Shown here: piece by piece, positions 45,239-57,461 of the stretch | Layout of the letters: each line of letters begins with the position of its first letter | Position numbering within the stretch: position 1 is the stretch's first letter | Assembly (NCBI RefSeq): GCF_009730915.1 | Contig: NC_052482.1 | Coordinates: 930,001 to 994,000 of the forward strand | From: Dioscorea cayenensis subsp. rotundata | Taxonomy: Eukaryota; Streptophyta; Magnoliopsida; Dioscoreales; Dioscoreaceae | Direction: 5' to 3' | DNA length: 64,000 nt | Translations under genes and position numbers: made by a program | Notes under the pieces: model-generated | What the model was told of the DNA's origin: nothing | The model's database searches: none | The model's input: the letters and a program-made list of their open reading frames with translations, nothing else

Positions 45239-45493
45239 ATGCTCTCAAACTCCCATCTGAAATCCCTCCACATCTCGTCGATCCACACCGTTCGATCAAG
45301 ATCCAACGGCCGTTATTCTCGATCCAAACCCTACTCTCCTTCTCCTTCCTTCCTTCGCCGGAGCTCCGTCCACTCACTGGCGCGTCAGCTTGCTGCCCTT
45401 CGTCAGGTCCTCATCGATTCACAGAGCCAAAACCATGGCGCCCGAGATCCCCTTCGATCCATCAACCTGCGATCTTGCCGAGCTAATCAATGA
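45239..45493 (+). other. Possible uORF overlapping the start of the GGCT-fold gene
   Basis: An ATG at 45239 opens an 84-codon frame, rich in Ser and Arg, that runs past the main start at 45435 in a different reading frame. If the transcript begins upstream of 45239 it would act as an overlapping, inhibitory uORF; if it begins later the frame is meaningless. It resembles no known protein. Confidence 0.25.
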
Positions 45494-47881
45494 AGCCGAT
45501 TTTCATTCTCTTTGCTCTCCTGATGGCTTCCTCTCTATCTGCGGCTTTGGCTCTCTTCTCTCGGGTTTGATCTTCTCTCTCTCTATCTCTATCTCTTCTC
45601 TCTCTGTCTCTTGTTGATTGAATGCTAGAATTGGCAGAGAAGAGCGCGCGGAGTACGTTCCCGGAACTTAGGGATTTCAGGGTTGGGGTTTTGAGGGGAT
45701 TCCGGAGGGTTTTCGCTCATGTGGCACCGATTTTCTATGACCGAGGAATCGCTCGTCCGGAAACCGCGGTCAGGATCGAGTTCTTGTGTTTTCTGTGGAA
45801 AAAAATTGTTTTTTTTTTTTTTGGTTGGTTGATAATGTGTTGGTTTTTTAGGAGGTTTCAAGCTTGAGCGTGGAGCCTTGTGAGGGGGAATGGCTTGTTG
45901 TTACTGTGTTTGAGATTAAGAAAGAAGAGGTCAAGTTGTTGTTTTGATTGAATTTTTTTCATTTGGTGTGTGAATTGGATTGATTTACTGATAAAAATTG
46001 GATTTTTATGGTTGAATGTTTGTAAGATTAGGACATGGTTTAAGCGCTGAAGTATTGATTTTCAGGATAAATTATTGGTTAAATTGTATATTGTAGGTTT
46101 CGGCTTTCATGGAGAGGGAACATGAGTTCAGGTTTCTAGCTGTGAGTGTCTTCTTAGTTGTTTTGAAAGAAGCTTGTTTGTTCATTGGAAATGTTTTGTT
46201 CTTGCTTGATCTTACTGAGTTCTTTGATTCTGTTGAGTTTGTGTTTATAGGCATTTCCTGAAGACTTGGAAGGGAAACCTTTTACTAGATCAGCAGTAAG
46301 TGCTTGTAAGCTAACTTGATGTTTCTTTTTTAAAACTATGTTCATAGGTTTTAGTGGTTATTATATCCTGTTGTGTTTTGTGCTTGTGTGAATTATTTTT
46401 CAGGTTGTTTGTGCTCGTTATAGTGATGATGAGTATTTTCGCATCAGATGCAAAGGTAATCTATCTATTTTCGTTGTTTAAGAGAATCAGGCTATCTTGC
46501 AGTATTGAACAATTTGATCATTTTTCTTTATGTTTATCAAATAGGGAATGATGCAAAAAAGGGTATAGTAGTTATTAGAATTATAACTCCAGAAAATAGA
46601 TAGGAATACACACTTCTCCCCGATGGTTTCTTGATAATTTTTAAGCTGTTGATATGTTTATCGGCCATATGCTTATTCGTATTCTTGCTTGAATTTTATT
46701 CCTGACTAAGCATTTTTTTTTACTTATGTTAATAAGATTACTGGAGTTCATGTTGGCTCACAATTTTTGAGCTAGCTAGCACAAGTATTACTGGAGTTTG
46801 TATTTTAATGCAAAAGACATGACTTTCTTGGATATACTATTTCTGTATTTTGTTCATCGAGACTGATAGATGCATCACATAATGTTGTTGCTATATTTCA
46901 TGAGCTTGTGTGTCATGTTTTAAAATTTTCAAGAATATCAAAGGTTGAATACCATTATATAATGGAAAATGAAGCAAGTTAGTAGTATAGTTCCTAAAGT
47001 CCAATATCCTACCTAATTTATAATCTATTCAGAATGTCTAGTAGAGTTACCTGAATGCCATACTGGCTCTTTTTGTGATCAGTACATAGAAATGAAATGT
47101 TTGTGTCTCACTGGTCAATATGACATCAGTGCAGAGCTCTATGTACAAATAAATTTGGAATCATATCAACCCATATGTGAGCAAATTTTACTCAAGCTGT
47201 TCTGTGAGTCATGAATGTAATTTTATTCTTTTGCTGCAAATTATCTTATATTGCTGATAAAACTCATTTCCCATCGGTGGTCCCGACAATAGCAGCATTC
47301 ATGATATTGGACACAAGACGCTTAAGATAGCAGATGAACATTGAAATTCATCTTCACTGACAATGCATGTTGTATTTTGTTGATTTTACATCCCATGTCA
47401 ATAATTTGTCAATGAACTCAGAAACTTGAACTTCCTTTGGTGATTTTAAGAGTCTTAAAACCTTTTCCATTGTACTTCCTCTTGTCTTTAATATTCCTTA
47501 CTCGAATCATCTCTTTCTCTTAAATCGACGGCAGGTAGCAGAGAAATTTTCTTCGAGAGATACGGAAGGCATAACATAGATAAAATTTGGCGAGATGATA
47601 TCCTACCTTGCCGTGTTTATCTTCGACATTGGTAATAATTCCGGCATTCATCTTTTCTCTTCATTATCATATAGTTTACACACTCATGATCTGAATAAGT
47701 AAATTATCTCTGCAGTGTCTTGGCAGCGAAAAATCTTGGGCAAATTGCTTACGATAATTTCTTAGACCACACATTCATCGGCGACCGGAAAACAACAATT
47801 CGAGAGTATTTGGCTTCAACAGGATCAGGAATCATGGATGAAGAACCTCCAGAAGAACTCAAGAGTCGATACGGAGGATGA
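45435..47881 (+). CDS. Conserved plant protein with gamma-glutamylcyclotransferase-like (GGCT) fold, 247 aa
   Basis: Eight exons (45435-45564, 45638-45768, 45852-45929, 46097-46141, 46251-46295, 46404-46455, 47535-47631, 47716-47881) join in frame to 247 residues. FLSICGFGSLLSEKSAR (about 32-48) resembles the GGCT-fold signature YGSL/N. VFEIKKEEVSAFMEREHEFRFL (about 107-128) is where the family's catalytic Glu normally sits, with E119 and E121 as candidates. Later stretches (NIDKIWRDDILPCRVYLRHCVLAAKNL and TIREYLASTGSG) look strongly conserved in plant homologues, in which I know of no assigned activity. There is no signal peptide. The ATG at 45435 begins MAPEIPFDPS, which fits; the fold assignment is firmer than any enzymatic role. 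Confidence 0.82.
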
Positions 47882-48405
47882 TTTAAACACCAAAATAACT
47901 TGGCTAGTTCTTGAACTTCTTCAAAATTTGGTTGATAAAGTTGCAATATCTCCTGTCATTGAACATTCTTCTTATATATATATATATATATGAATTATAT
48001 TCATCATTATTCTGGTCATGTAATTAAAGGTTTACTCAATTTTCATGGCTATATTTGCACATTTAACCCTGCAAACTTTGAAGTTTCATTGATAACAGTC
48101 CCTGTGGATATTTATCCAAGTGAAATTTGCACATTTATGCACCTATTATAGTGCATAAAATGCATATTATTTCTATTAAATTAATGCTCACATGTATAAA
48201 GCATTCTGTAATTATCAATAATATTATTATACAAATATAATGGATGCTTTATATTAATGTTATATATTTGCTTATGTACCCCTTTATCAAAAATATTATA
48301 TATATATATATATATAATATCTGTGTAATATATGCAATTAGAGAATTTATATCCATTATATAAAAAATAGATTTAGAAAACCAATTTCTATGGGAATTTA
48401 GTTTA
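47882..48405. other. 3' flank of the GGCT-fold gene
   Basis: AT-rich sequence with (TA)n tracts near 47970 and 48297; no feature beyond probable 3' untranslated region. Confidence 0.4.
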
Positions 48406-48457
48406 GTCCCACATCGGAAAACAAAGGAGTTGGTGACTCAATGGTTGCCTATAAATA
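48406..48457 (+). promoter_or_regulatory. snRNA-type promoter: USE plus TATA at 33-bp spacing
   Basis: GTCCCACATCG (48406-48416) is an exact match to the plant upstream sequence element RTCCCACATCG of small nuclear RNA genes. TATAAATA begins at 48450, leaving 33 bases between, the spacing known for RNA polymerase II snRNA genes (Pol III genes use about 10 fewer). The motif also occurs outside snRNA genes, so function is inferred. Confidence 0.5.
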
Positions 48458-48479
48458 AAGAGAGGGTGTAAAGTCTCAA

Positions 48480-48690
48480 AATTTAACCCGTCCTGTCAGG
48501 GTGAGAGGCGACACGTCAATGATCGTTTAGAGACGGCGGGTCGTGCCGACACCCTGTTTTTCGAACACACGCTTTTAGGGCGAGTGGGTCCCCCACCCTA
48601 CTTTTAGGTGGGTCCCGCCCGCCAATTTTTGGAAGGACCTTATCTTTATGAAAGGGTCCCACCAGCACAACATCACTAAATTAAATTGAA
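48480..48690 (+). ncRNA. Candidate structured small RNA downstream of a USE/TATA promoter
   Basis: Starting about 30 bases after the TATA box, some 190 bases are strikingly GC-rich against AT-rich surroundings. They contain complementary blocks: CAGGGTG with CACCCTG, GTGGG with CCCAC, GGGCG with CGCCC, and GGACC with GGGTCC around a TTATCTTTATGAAA loop. Several arms could form a multi-stem RNA. A 3'-box-like phrase, CAACATCACTAAATT, follows near 48667. I do not recognise U1, U2, U4, U5, U6, U3, 7SL or a telomerase RNA template. It may instead be part of an unrecognised repeat. Transcription is not shown. Confidence 0.3.
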
Positions 48691-48715
48691 GTTTATTTAA
48701 TGTGTCTTACTTTAA

Positions 48716-48861
48716 AGTAAAATACCGATTTAGTTCTTCTGACTTTATTATGATTTGTCTTATTTAGGATAATTTTTGTCTTATTTAAAGTAGAATGCCG
48801 ATTTAGTTCTTCTAACTTTATTATGATTTGTCTTATTTAGGATAATTTTTGTCTTATTTAT
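48716..48861. repeat. 73-bp tandem duplication
   Basis: CCGATTTAGTTCTTCT followed by TTATTATGATTTGTC and TTAGGATAATTTTTG occurs at 48725 and 48798, differing at only a few positions. Confidence 0.85.
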
Positions 48862-49223
48862 GATAATTTGAATATTAAAATAGAAAGATTTTTTTTTTAA
48901 ATAAAAAATATATATATTAGTGGATTTATACGTTTGTAAGTATTAATTTTTTTTATTTTATTTTTTAATTTAATATATTGGTATACTTTTTAATAGTCAT
49001 AATTTTGGTAAATAAAATTTTTTATAAAATTTATATAACTAGTAGTCAGTAAATTAGATAAGAGGGGCTAAAATAATAGATTAATTATATTCGTTTTTTT
49101 CCCAAAAATTATTTTTTTATTTTTTTTTTTGAAAAAAAGGGAAGTATACACATAACTCTTAGTATAGACATGATATTCAGTCATAAAGTACACAATCAGA
49201 GAAGTATACATACAAACAAGTTT

Positions 49224-52200
49224 CTATAACTCTCTTGTGGTGTTATTATCAACAGCATCTTCACATTCATCTTTTTCCAGCTTCTCAATCAGTAACTCCA
49301 TCATTTTCTTGTACATGGGCATGTAGTGATCATTGATCATTGTTCGAGAAAGCCGAATTTTACTGTATAGGTTTCTCGGGGTCTCATAGATGCCGACATT
49401 GTCATCGGCCGAGACTTCCTCGCCAGTGTTAGGATCGATTGATGGCATTGCAACCATATGCATGATTTTACCTGGAGGGAAGAACTGGTGCCGCTCTAAG
49501 TCGTCTGAAGACATCGGCTGCTTGTTCTCGACTGCCTCCATGAGAACGATGTTCTCTTCTTCGGTTATCTCTTTTGCAGCGGCCGCTTCCTCATCTCGAA
49601 CTTGTTTATCGGTCTGTTCCCTCCTGTGAAGTTCCTTTTCCAGTTCAAACCATAATTCACCGTCGGTCATCTCTTCAGCGATGGAAATACGAGTAGTTTC
49701 ATCGGCTTTTATAGGTTCCTCTTCTTCTGATTCCTCGTGGTCAGTGTCTCGAGAGGAACTGAAATCCGCTGCATCGACATCTGTATCAGAGTTGACCTGT
49801 TTGATCAAAAGAGCGTCAGAGTTCGTCTGTGACAAAGTGCGAGAATCGCCTACATCGTCCTCTTTGGAGTTTGCAGATGCACCGATGACACGCCTTCGTG
49901 CACCCATGCAAGACCATGAAGAAAGAGAAGACCGAGTTCGAACAACGGACTGCGCAACATTCTGTGCTTGTTTCATCACAACCTAGGAAGAGAACCAAGA
50001 GTAAATTTAAAAGGAAAAAAATGGCAAGAAAAGAAATCATAAGTGGTACATTTGAACACAAGACAACACATTTCATTAGTGACCTTTTGAATCTTAAGCA
50101 GTTGCCTAAAAGAATCTTTATTTCTACAAAGAACATAATAGTACCTGAGTTTTGCTTGAAACAGGTTCCAGAAGTGCTCCAGCACCGGCAACCCTAGCTC
50201 TTGCACCAGATATAGATGGCAGACGAGATCCTAAAGCCGATGCAGAGCGATACACAACATTCAAGAATCTTGTGTGCTGGACTTGATCTCGCAAGTCATT
50301 TAGCCACGAAGATGCAGTGACCTGAAAATAACCTCATCTTCATTTTTTACTATTCTTGGTACAACTTGATGGAAAAACTACTACTTTCAGAGAATTAAGA
50401 AATGCAACACATGATAGACAAGCGAAACACTAAATGAACAATTAATACAATACCAACGCTGTAAAAACTTTACAAATAGAGGACGGAAACATCAAGGAAA
50501 TCGCACCCTGGTTACTTGACCAGTTTGTACAAATGCATAAATTATTTAAGGCGGAATATGATAGAAGTTTAGTGGTTCTAACTTCTACGTTTTCAGAATA
50601 AATATATTTTGACATAACCAGACAGATTATAGAGAAGTTAAACTTTGTGAGATATTATTACACTGGCAAAGAGGTATAACCTTACAACAAAGAAAGTAAA
50701 TAATGTACAAGCTCAAACATGTGAAGAGTGTGTGGGTTCTTAACCATAATATACCTGAATATTAATAACACTACAAAAGATACTAACCATATGCATATTA
50801 ACTGAGAAGTCAAATTTAGGTTCAATCCACATTCATGGAAGTACCTCTGATCGAAGCTCGTCGATTGATGCAGTTGAGAAGGTGGGAACCAAGTCAGAAC
50901 CATTGATAACTGTAGTAATGAATTGTTTTCCTGACTCCGCAAGATCCCATGTCATGCAAGCAGCTAAGAGAAAAAGATTTACTATTAGCAATCAAGAAGC
51001 CTGGCTTCATGCATACTTGGTTTGGCAAACAACACTTATTAGTGACCAACTAATTGCACTTAGCAAGCTTTTATTGTGGTTAGAAACCAAATAAGGGCAC
51101 TTGATGGTGCGGGAAAACAAATAATCAGCATGACAAGCTTGCAACAGGATTTTGCTACTCACAAGAAAATTTAAGTAGCTACTTAAACTATCATTGCTTA
51201 AGGAAAGCAAAGGATGTAGTTAGGTTCAGTTAGAAAAGATACTTAAGTCATGGATTTCAATAAAGAAAGTATCAGAATACAGCAATGCCACTAGTAACCT
51301 AAACTGATGGTTAACTAAGAGTAGTCATAAATGAAGCATTTTTTTTTTTAATTACAAAAACAAAAGAGAATGAGATGATTAAACTAAAATCCAAAGAATG
51401 CAAACAAGAAGATACATACCTGGAGCAAATGCAACACAAGTACTAGAACAGAATTCTTTATGTTCCCTGAGAATATATGCCAACAGAGCAGCAGTTCCAC
51501 CACCAAGAGAATGCCCAACAATCTACACATCCACAACAACTATGATGAATGCCAGAACAAAGCAGAAGACCAAATTCATGATATATGGATAAATCAAATG
51601 AAAAAGAGTTAGGTCACTCAAATTTATAAATGTACAAAATGGCAATGAAGGAGAAATAGGAACTCAAGCATAGACTTGTCAAGAATGTAGACAAAAGTGA
51701 AGTCGTACCTTAATACTATAGTCTGGATGCTGACTAAGTGCTTTATGGAGGACAGGAGTAGTACGCTTGGCAATACAATGAGCTGCAGCAACCATCCCAC
51801 AATGTGCATATCCTAAGACTAAATTGCTTACTCCCCCTTCATCTAAAACTGAATGGTGAAAAGGTACAACAGCACCCGTTGCAGCAGTCAATGTGTCCTT
51901 AATGCTATGAGTCCCTCGAATTATAAGAAGAAAACATTTTGATCTTTCATCGCGTATGATAGTGAATGCAGGTTTCAGAAGCTGCAAAGAGCTCACAAGG
52001 ATGTCAAAGAATCAATAACACAAAAATGAAAAATCACAATGCTTTTTAAACAAAGAACAAACACATCTAGCAACCATTAATCAAGACCAAGATAAAGACA
52101 CTATAGTACTTACGCACCCCCGCCTTAGCCTCTTGAAGAAGAACATCTGCTTGTGAATAGCCAGCAGTTTCCAAAAACAAATAAAATGGTTTCTTCGAGA

Positions 52201-53002
52201 AAAGCAAACAAAGGTTTAATAATCTCAAGAGATGAATCAACTCCAACATAATCCCCGGGCCGTTTAACTGTACACAATCACTTCCAGCATATACTCTAGC
52301 AACATGAAGATTTCCCTGCAAAATCACACACGATTCTACAATGTGAGACAAAGATCTTCATGGTCTATACAAGCACATCATTCACTGGAAACAATCAAAA
52401 CTCTTAACAAAATTAATGTGTGGGAGACCACCAGGGATCAGCTAATTAGCGGAGAAATCACTTAGTCCTTGACTAAGTAATATATAAATCGATTATATTG
52501 AGGGATTAGCTGAACTCCAAGCAATAAAATGTTCATCCTAAGAGATAATTCACACAGAAAACAAAGAAATAAAAAAAAGTTGAAAATCTACTAGAAATTA
52601 AAAAAACCGAACTTTCTAAATAAAATTGATCAAAATCACGACTTTTTCACTAAAATCAATAAGAAATAGATAACCAATTGTGACGAAAAAGAACATAGAT
52701 CAAAATGAGAAAAATTCACTGACCTGGCGCCTCATGAGGTACTTGATCCCAAACGCCAGATCTCCAATCGGCCACTTCCCAAGCGTCTCCGCGTACGCAA
52801 ACCGCAGCGTCTCCGCCAGAGTGGACGCAGCCTCCCGCCATGTCGCCGGCGCCTGAGCTGGCCGCCGCAGCGCCACCCTCCGTCTTCCCGCCTTCCCGGG
52901 CTTCGAGACATCCTCCACGTCCCGAGCCGATAGTCGCCGGCTCAGGACAAAGTAGAGCAACATCGCCACCCCCGCCGCCGTGGCCATCGTCGCCGTCGCC
53001 AT
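49224..53002 (-). CDS. Class-3 lipase, diacylglycerol-lipase-like, 635 aa
   Basis: Seven minus-strand exons (52724-53002, 52118-52315, 51709-51981, 51420-51522, 50845-50963, 50145-50321, 49224-49982) give 635 residues. An N-terminal hydrophobic segment (AAGVAMLLYFVLS, about 9-21) could anchor it in a membrane. The alpha/beta hydrolase core has KPAFTIIRDE, CFLLIIRGTHSIKD, the nucleophile elbow GHSLGG (S255), INGSDLVPTFS with likely acid D308, and PPGKIMHM with likely H558. An acidic Ser-rich insert (about 410-520) separates acid and histidine, as in sn1-specific DAG-lipase-like proteins. The enzyme should cleave acyl chains from glycerolipids; the natural substrate is not deducible. Exon 2 ends at a GGG-GTGCGT donor, chosen over a stronger GTAAGT four bases later because only the former keeps frame. 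Confidence 0.88.
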
Positions 53003-53021
53003 GGCCTCTGGATCGAGATCG

Positions 53022-53029
53022 AAACCCTA
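53022..53029. promoter_or_regulatory. Telo-box (AAACCCTA) beside the lipase start codon
   Basis: AAACCCTA lies 20 bases upstream of the lipase start codon on the minus strand, probably in the leader. Third telo-box near a gene start in the window. Confidence 0.35.
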
Positions 53030-56000
53030 GAATCAGAGAATGGGGGAATTCTCCATTGAATTCGAGAAATTTGGGAAATTTTAAGTTTTTTTAGAATTCG
53101 TAACTTGGAGTTGGAGAAGAAAGAGGTAAAATTTGCAGCAAGACCCTCAGTTTTTTTTAATATTCACAAAGTTGCTCAATTTTTTTATTTTTTTATTTTT
53201 TTGCAAATTGACCCTTTACTTTAATTTTTTTTTTCAAGATGCCAAATATAATAGCCCTTTAAATTTTTAATAATAATAATAATAATATAATAGTTAGGTA
53301 GATAAAGTTTATCTCTTGATGACAAATAAAGAAATTGTTTTAGAATTTCTTGAATTTATTTGTTGCAATTTGCTTAGATTTTGAGGTTCCTTCTGAAATA
53401 TTCCCTTTAGGCAAAAGAAGATTGGAATATTGCTTCTACTTTTTCATAAATAAAAAATAATAATAAAATGTTATTCTATATTCTCATTTTTATTTTTTGA
53501 ACTAATTAAATAATTGAAATTTATGGTTTTTATTTTACCATTTTGGGCAAAATGTGACTTTTACTTTCAAACTAATAAATTTATTCATTTTAATAATAAT
53601 AAATTAAATGGACATGACAACCATAATCACATTATTGTATTATGACTAATGATAGAATCATTTAAAAATTTAGAATTTTGGTTAAAAAAAAACTTAATGA
53701 ATATATATAAAGAATTGAATGTGATATTGATGGAAAATAAATGGGTGAATTAAAATGGAATTCTTTTAAGAAAAGACCAACATGCACTTGGCCAAATGAA
53801 TTTCATGCATTCCTAATCTCTTTCTTTTATTGAAAGTGATATTCACTACTAAAATGTCTTTTGTCTTATATGCATGAATTATTAACCATTAGTTTTTCTA
53901 GTGGTGTATTATTCATGCCTTTATGTACTTGTTTGTGTCTCTATTTATGTATGTATTTATGTATTGATAAAATCTTGAAATTATACCGTATATCACTTTT
54001 TTATTTTGTAGCTTTAAAATAAATTTTAATTAAAATCAATAAAGTACTAACTAAGCATTTTTACAAAATGGCTTCATGGCTGTTTTAATAAATAAAATAT
54101 CACAAAGTCATTATGATAAAATGAAAAAATTAGGCCTTAAGTGAAAAAACCTTTTCTTTTATAAATAAAGAATTTAATATTTATTTATTAATAAAATAGT
54201 TAAGATTATTTTATATGAATTTATATTCCAAAGTAAAAGGCATAAAAAACAATGATTTTTTTTTTAAATATAAAAAAAAATTGAGAATTTTTTTTATGAA
54301 ATTGAGAAAATCTGTTATTTCCTCCCATTTAATAAATAATAACTTTTCCTATGTAAGAACAATAAGAATATCACTTTCATAATTAAAACACAAGAATCTA
54401 TTAATAATTATGTGATGATAAGTTCATAAAATGCTAGAAACTTTAGTCACCATTCAATAAGTCTAAGGTCATGGATCATTCATTAAAGCCTTTAATTAGG
54501 TTCATGATCTTCAAACACATCAATCATTATCCAAAATTGCTAACTTAACCACCATTCATTCCATAACCAAACTAGCCAAGTTCTTTGCATCTATCTTATA
54601 ACCTTATTAAACTCTAAGTTAAATAAATCACATTAAGCAAACTTCTTATAATTAAATTCCAATTCTAATTAAATTTAAATCATGTTTTCACCTCTCTTAA
54701 CTTTTTTTTTAAAATTTACTTTTAAGCTTATTAAATGCAAACTTAAGAACTACAAGTAAATCGAGTTCTAAACGGAATTCTTTCTAATTAAGTTTAAATT
54801 AAGCCATATTCAAATAAAAACACAAAAACATAAATCTGATTATGTGCGTCTGGAAATCCTCGTTAAACTCAATACATTTTTTTTACTTATAATTAATTTT
54901 TAAATAAGATAATACATAAGTTAGGTTGTAAATCTAACACCTTATAATTAATTTTCCGATCTATATAGAATATAAATTTTAATAATCCTTTAGAATATAT
55001 TTTTCCTTTTGTCAAGTACATTCAAGAATATGAATATGATTTTCAAATTGAATAATATGAGTTTGGAATTAATTATCTATTTAGTAGCAACCATGTACAT
55101 GGGTAGAGAACCAAGAAAAATGTTTGTGGATGGATATGGATGAGAGGAGTAGGTTGCATGTCTTTCTATCCAATTGAATGACTAGTCCTTTTATCTACAC
55201 TATTATATGATATATATATATATATACAATAAATGGTTGAGTGAAAGTCATCAATGCATGGTGCAATCCATAGACTATTTGATGTGCATGTCTGTGTGTT
55301 GTCATTCTATCAGCATGCATTTGCTTGATTGACACAAACATGCTCCCTTGATTTTCATTTTACAATTTTTTTTTCTTGGTTACATATTAGTATATATTCC
55401 ATATTTACATATATTTAGTGAATGTATGTTCAACATATTATTATTTGAAATATTTTGTATATTAATTATATGAGGCAAAATGTCATCTATATATATTCTT
55501 AGAGTTACTATTATCTAAGAAATAATTACGGTTAGATTATCATCTAACAGCTATTGCTTATGCAAAAAACGATACAAAATTACCGTTATCTACTATGTAA
55601 GATTAATGTTTGGTATTTTGTATAAATTGAAAATAGTCGTTAGATTTAAATCTAACAGTACAGTTATTGAAGGATATCCTAAATATCAAATTTAAGGATG
55701 CTCCAGGAGAACACACCCTCATTATATATTATTAAACTAATATATTGTATTTAGTAATAGGTAAGTGTATATAATCAAAAGTTCATATAAGGTAGGAAAC
55801 CTATTGAATATATTTTTTATATTAAAAATTTGAGAGTAGATTTTACTAAGAAATAATTTGGGATAATTTAAGTTAATCCAACAAAGCAAAATAAATTGGA
55901 ATTAGAATAATATTTCCTCTTCATAAAATTTTGTTAATTAATATTTTGTATAATTAAATTAAAAAACTTACAACTACAATTAAACACCATCTTAAAAACT

Positions 56001-57389
56001 TGGACATTCATTCTCAAAATTTAAAATATAATTTTTTATTGTTAATTACTTCTTTTCTTAAATAACATCAAATCAATTGAATTAATGGTAATTACTAAGT
56101 AGATTATGACTAATGAGGATCATATTGGAGAAAAAATCTTATTGATACCCACCCACAAGCAACCACATTTGACAAAACTCTATTAAATTTGATGCATGGC
56201 CATCAATTGTGCATGCTCAACCAATTCCAACAATTTCTTCAATTGATGACATACAATTTTTTTTTTATATATAAAAAAGAGCATTTATTTATTATAATTC
56301 ATAATTATCTTCAAATAGTATTTAAAAATCCAGTTTGAAACGCGATATAAATATAATAAAATGTTTAAAAATGTACTTCTAAAAAACAATATAACAGAAA
56401 ATTTTTAATAAAACGTTGAAATGCATATATATATATATATATATAAAAGAACAACAACAATGAAAACACCCTATTAAGTTGACAATATCATTGAAAGACG
56501 ACAACCAATCGTAATGATAGTTGTAAACGATGGATACTAAATATTGTATTTTGAGTCATATTAAATATAAAATTGATATTTAAAATTTAATAAAAGAATC
56601 TAATCTACACATTAATGTGTACATAAATCACTATTTAGGTTTCATATTCTTCAAAAGTCCAAGAGACCCTTGGATCACATATGAACTCAATAGTAAGAAT
56701 CAGTGTCTTGTTGAGCTTTATGTACTACCAAACCAATCATTGATGCAAAGCCAAAAACATAATTCTTATCACAATCTAGTCTCTACCAAACAAGTAGTTT
56801 TTCCCCATTTTTTCCACTTTATTATCAAATTACATATATATCCTTTATAGATTTTCATAGATGTATATTTCTAATTTCCACCAAAAATCTTTTTGCGAAG
56901 TTTATTTTCTACAAATAGATTTACTTTACACAAACACAGAGTCTGTTTGATATAAACAGATGAATTACAACATAAGTATTTATTATGTCTTTTTATTTAA
57001 TATTTTTTAGCTAATACAATATTTTTATGTTAACCAAAAAATAGTTTTATTTTTTGATTATATACACTGTAATTTGGTAAAATTTTTATCCTATATTTTT
57101 TATGATGTAAAAAAATTATAAAATTATGTTATACTTAATTACCTTTTTGTAATATGTACTCTTAATGTATTCATAAAACAAACAATTGATAAAAATATTA
57201 TATCATATGATACTTCAAATAAAACCAAACAAAGTGTTAGCTTTTTAAATAGAATAATATCCCTCACAAGGGTATATTGGGAAAATCATCTAACCCCTAA
57301 GAAAACATTAAAACAAGCTGTTCCATCCTAAGCCTTAGAGGGGTATATATGTAATTTCTCAACACCAAAGCATCATCAAAAAACTTTCC
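53030..57389. other. 4.3-kb AT-rich intergenic region
   Basis: Very AT-rich with homopolymers and (TA)n tracts near 55211 and 56428. No coding frame resembles a protein. The only structured piece is the dispersed-repeat copy at about 55490-55710. Confidence 0.45.
55490..55710. repeat. Dispersed repeat copy (CGTTGGAT family)
   Basis: Contains GGTTAGATTATCATCTAACAG, here split as GGTTAGATTATC and ATCTAACAGCT, a second GTCGTTAGATTTAAATCTAAC core, and ends TATCAAATTTAAGGATGCTCC, like the GGCGTCC/GGATGTTC ends of the copies at 27978 and 36945. Confidence 0.5.
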
Positions 57390-57397
57390 TATAAATA
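57390..57397 (+). promoter_or_regulatory. TATA box of the EXORDIUM-like gene
   Basis: TATAAATA lies 72 bases before the start codon, a normal distance for a short plant leader beginning near 57420. Confidence 0.65.
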
Positions 57398-57461
57398 CCC
57401 AAACACAACTTTCACTCTACTCACAAAACACACACCAAAACCAATACCACACTCAAAAGCA

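Noticed and set aside
48480-48690. Telomerase RNA gene, suggested by the USE promoter and nearby TEN1
   Set aside because: No template of the plant telomere type (such as CTAAACCCTAA) is present in the structured stretch.
52110-52117. GTAAGT donor for lipase exon 2
   Set aside because: A better donor consensus, but it shifts the frame of the next exon (LLKPAFTII); the GGG-GTGCGT donor keeps the family sequence.
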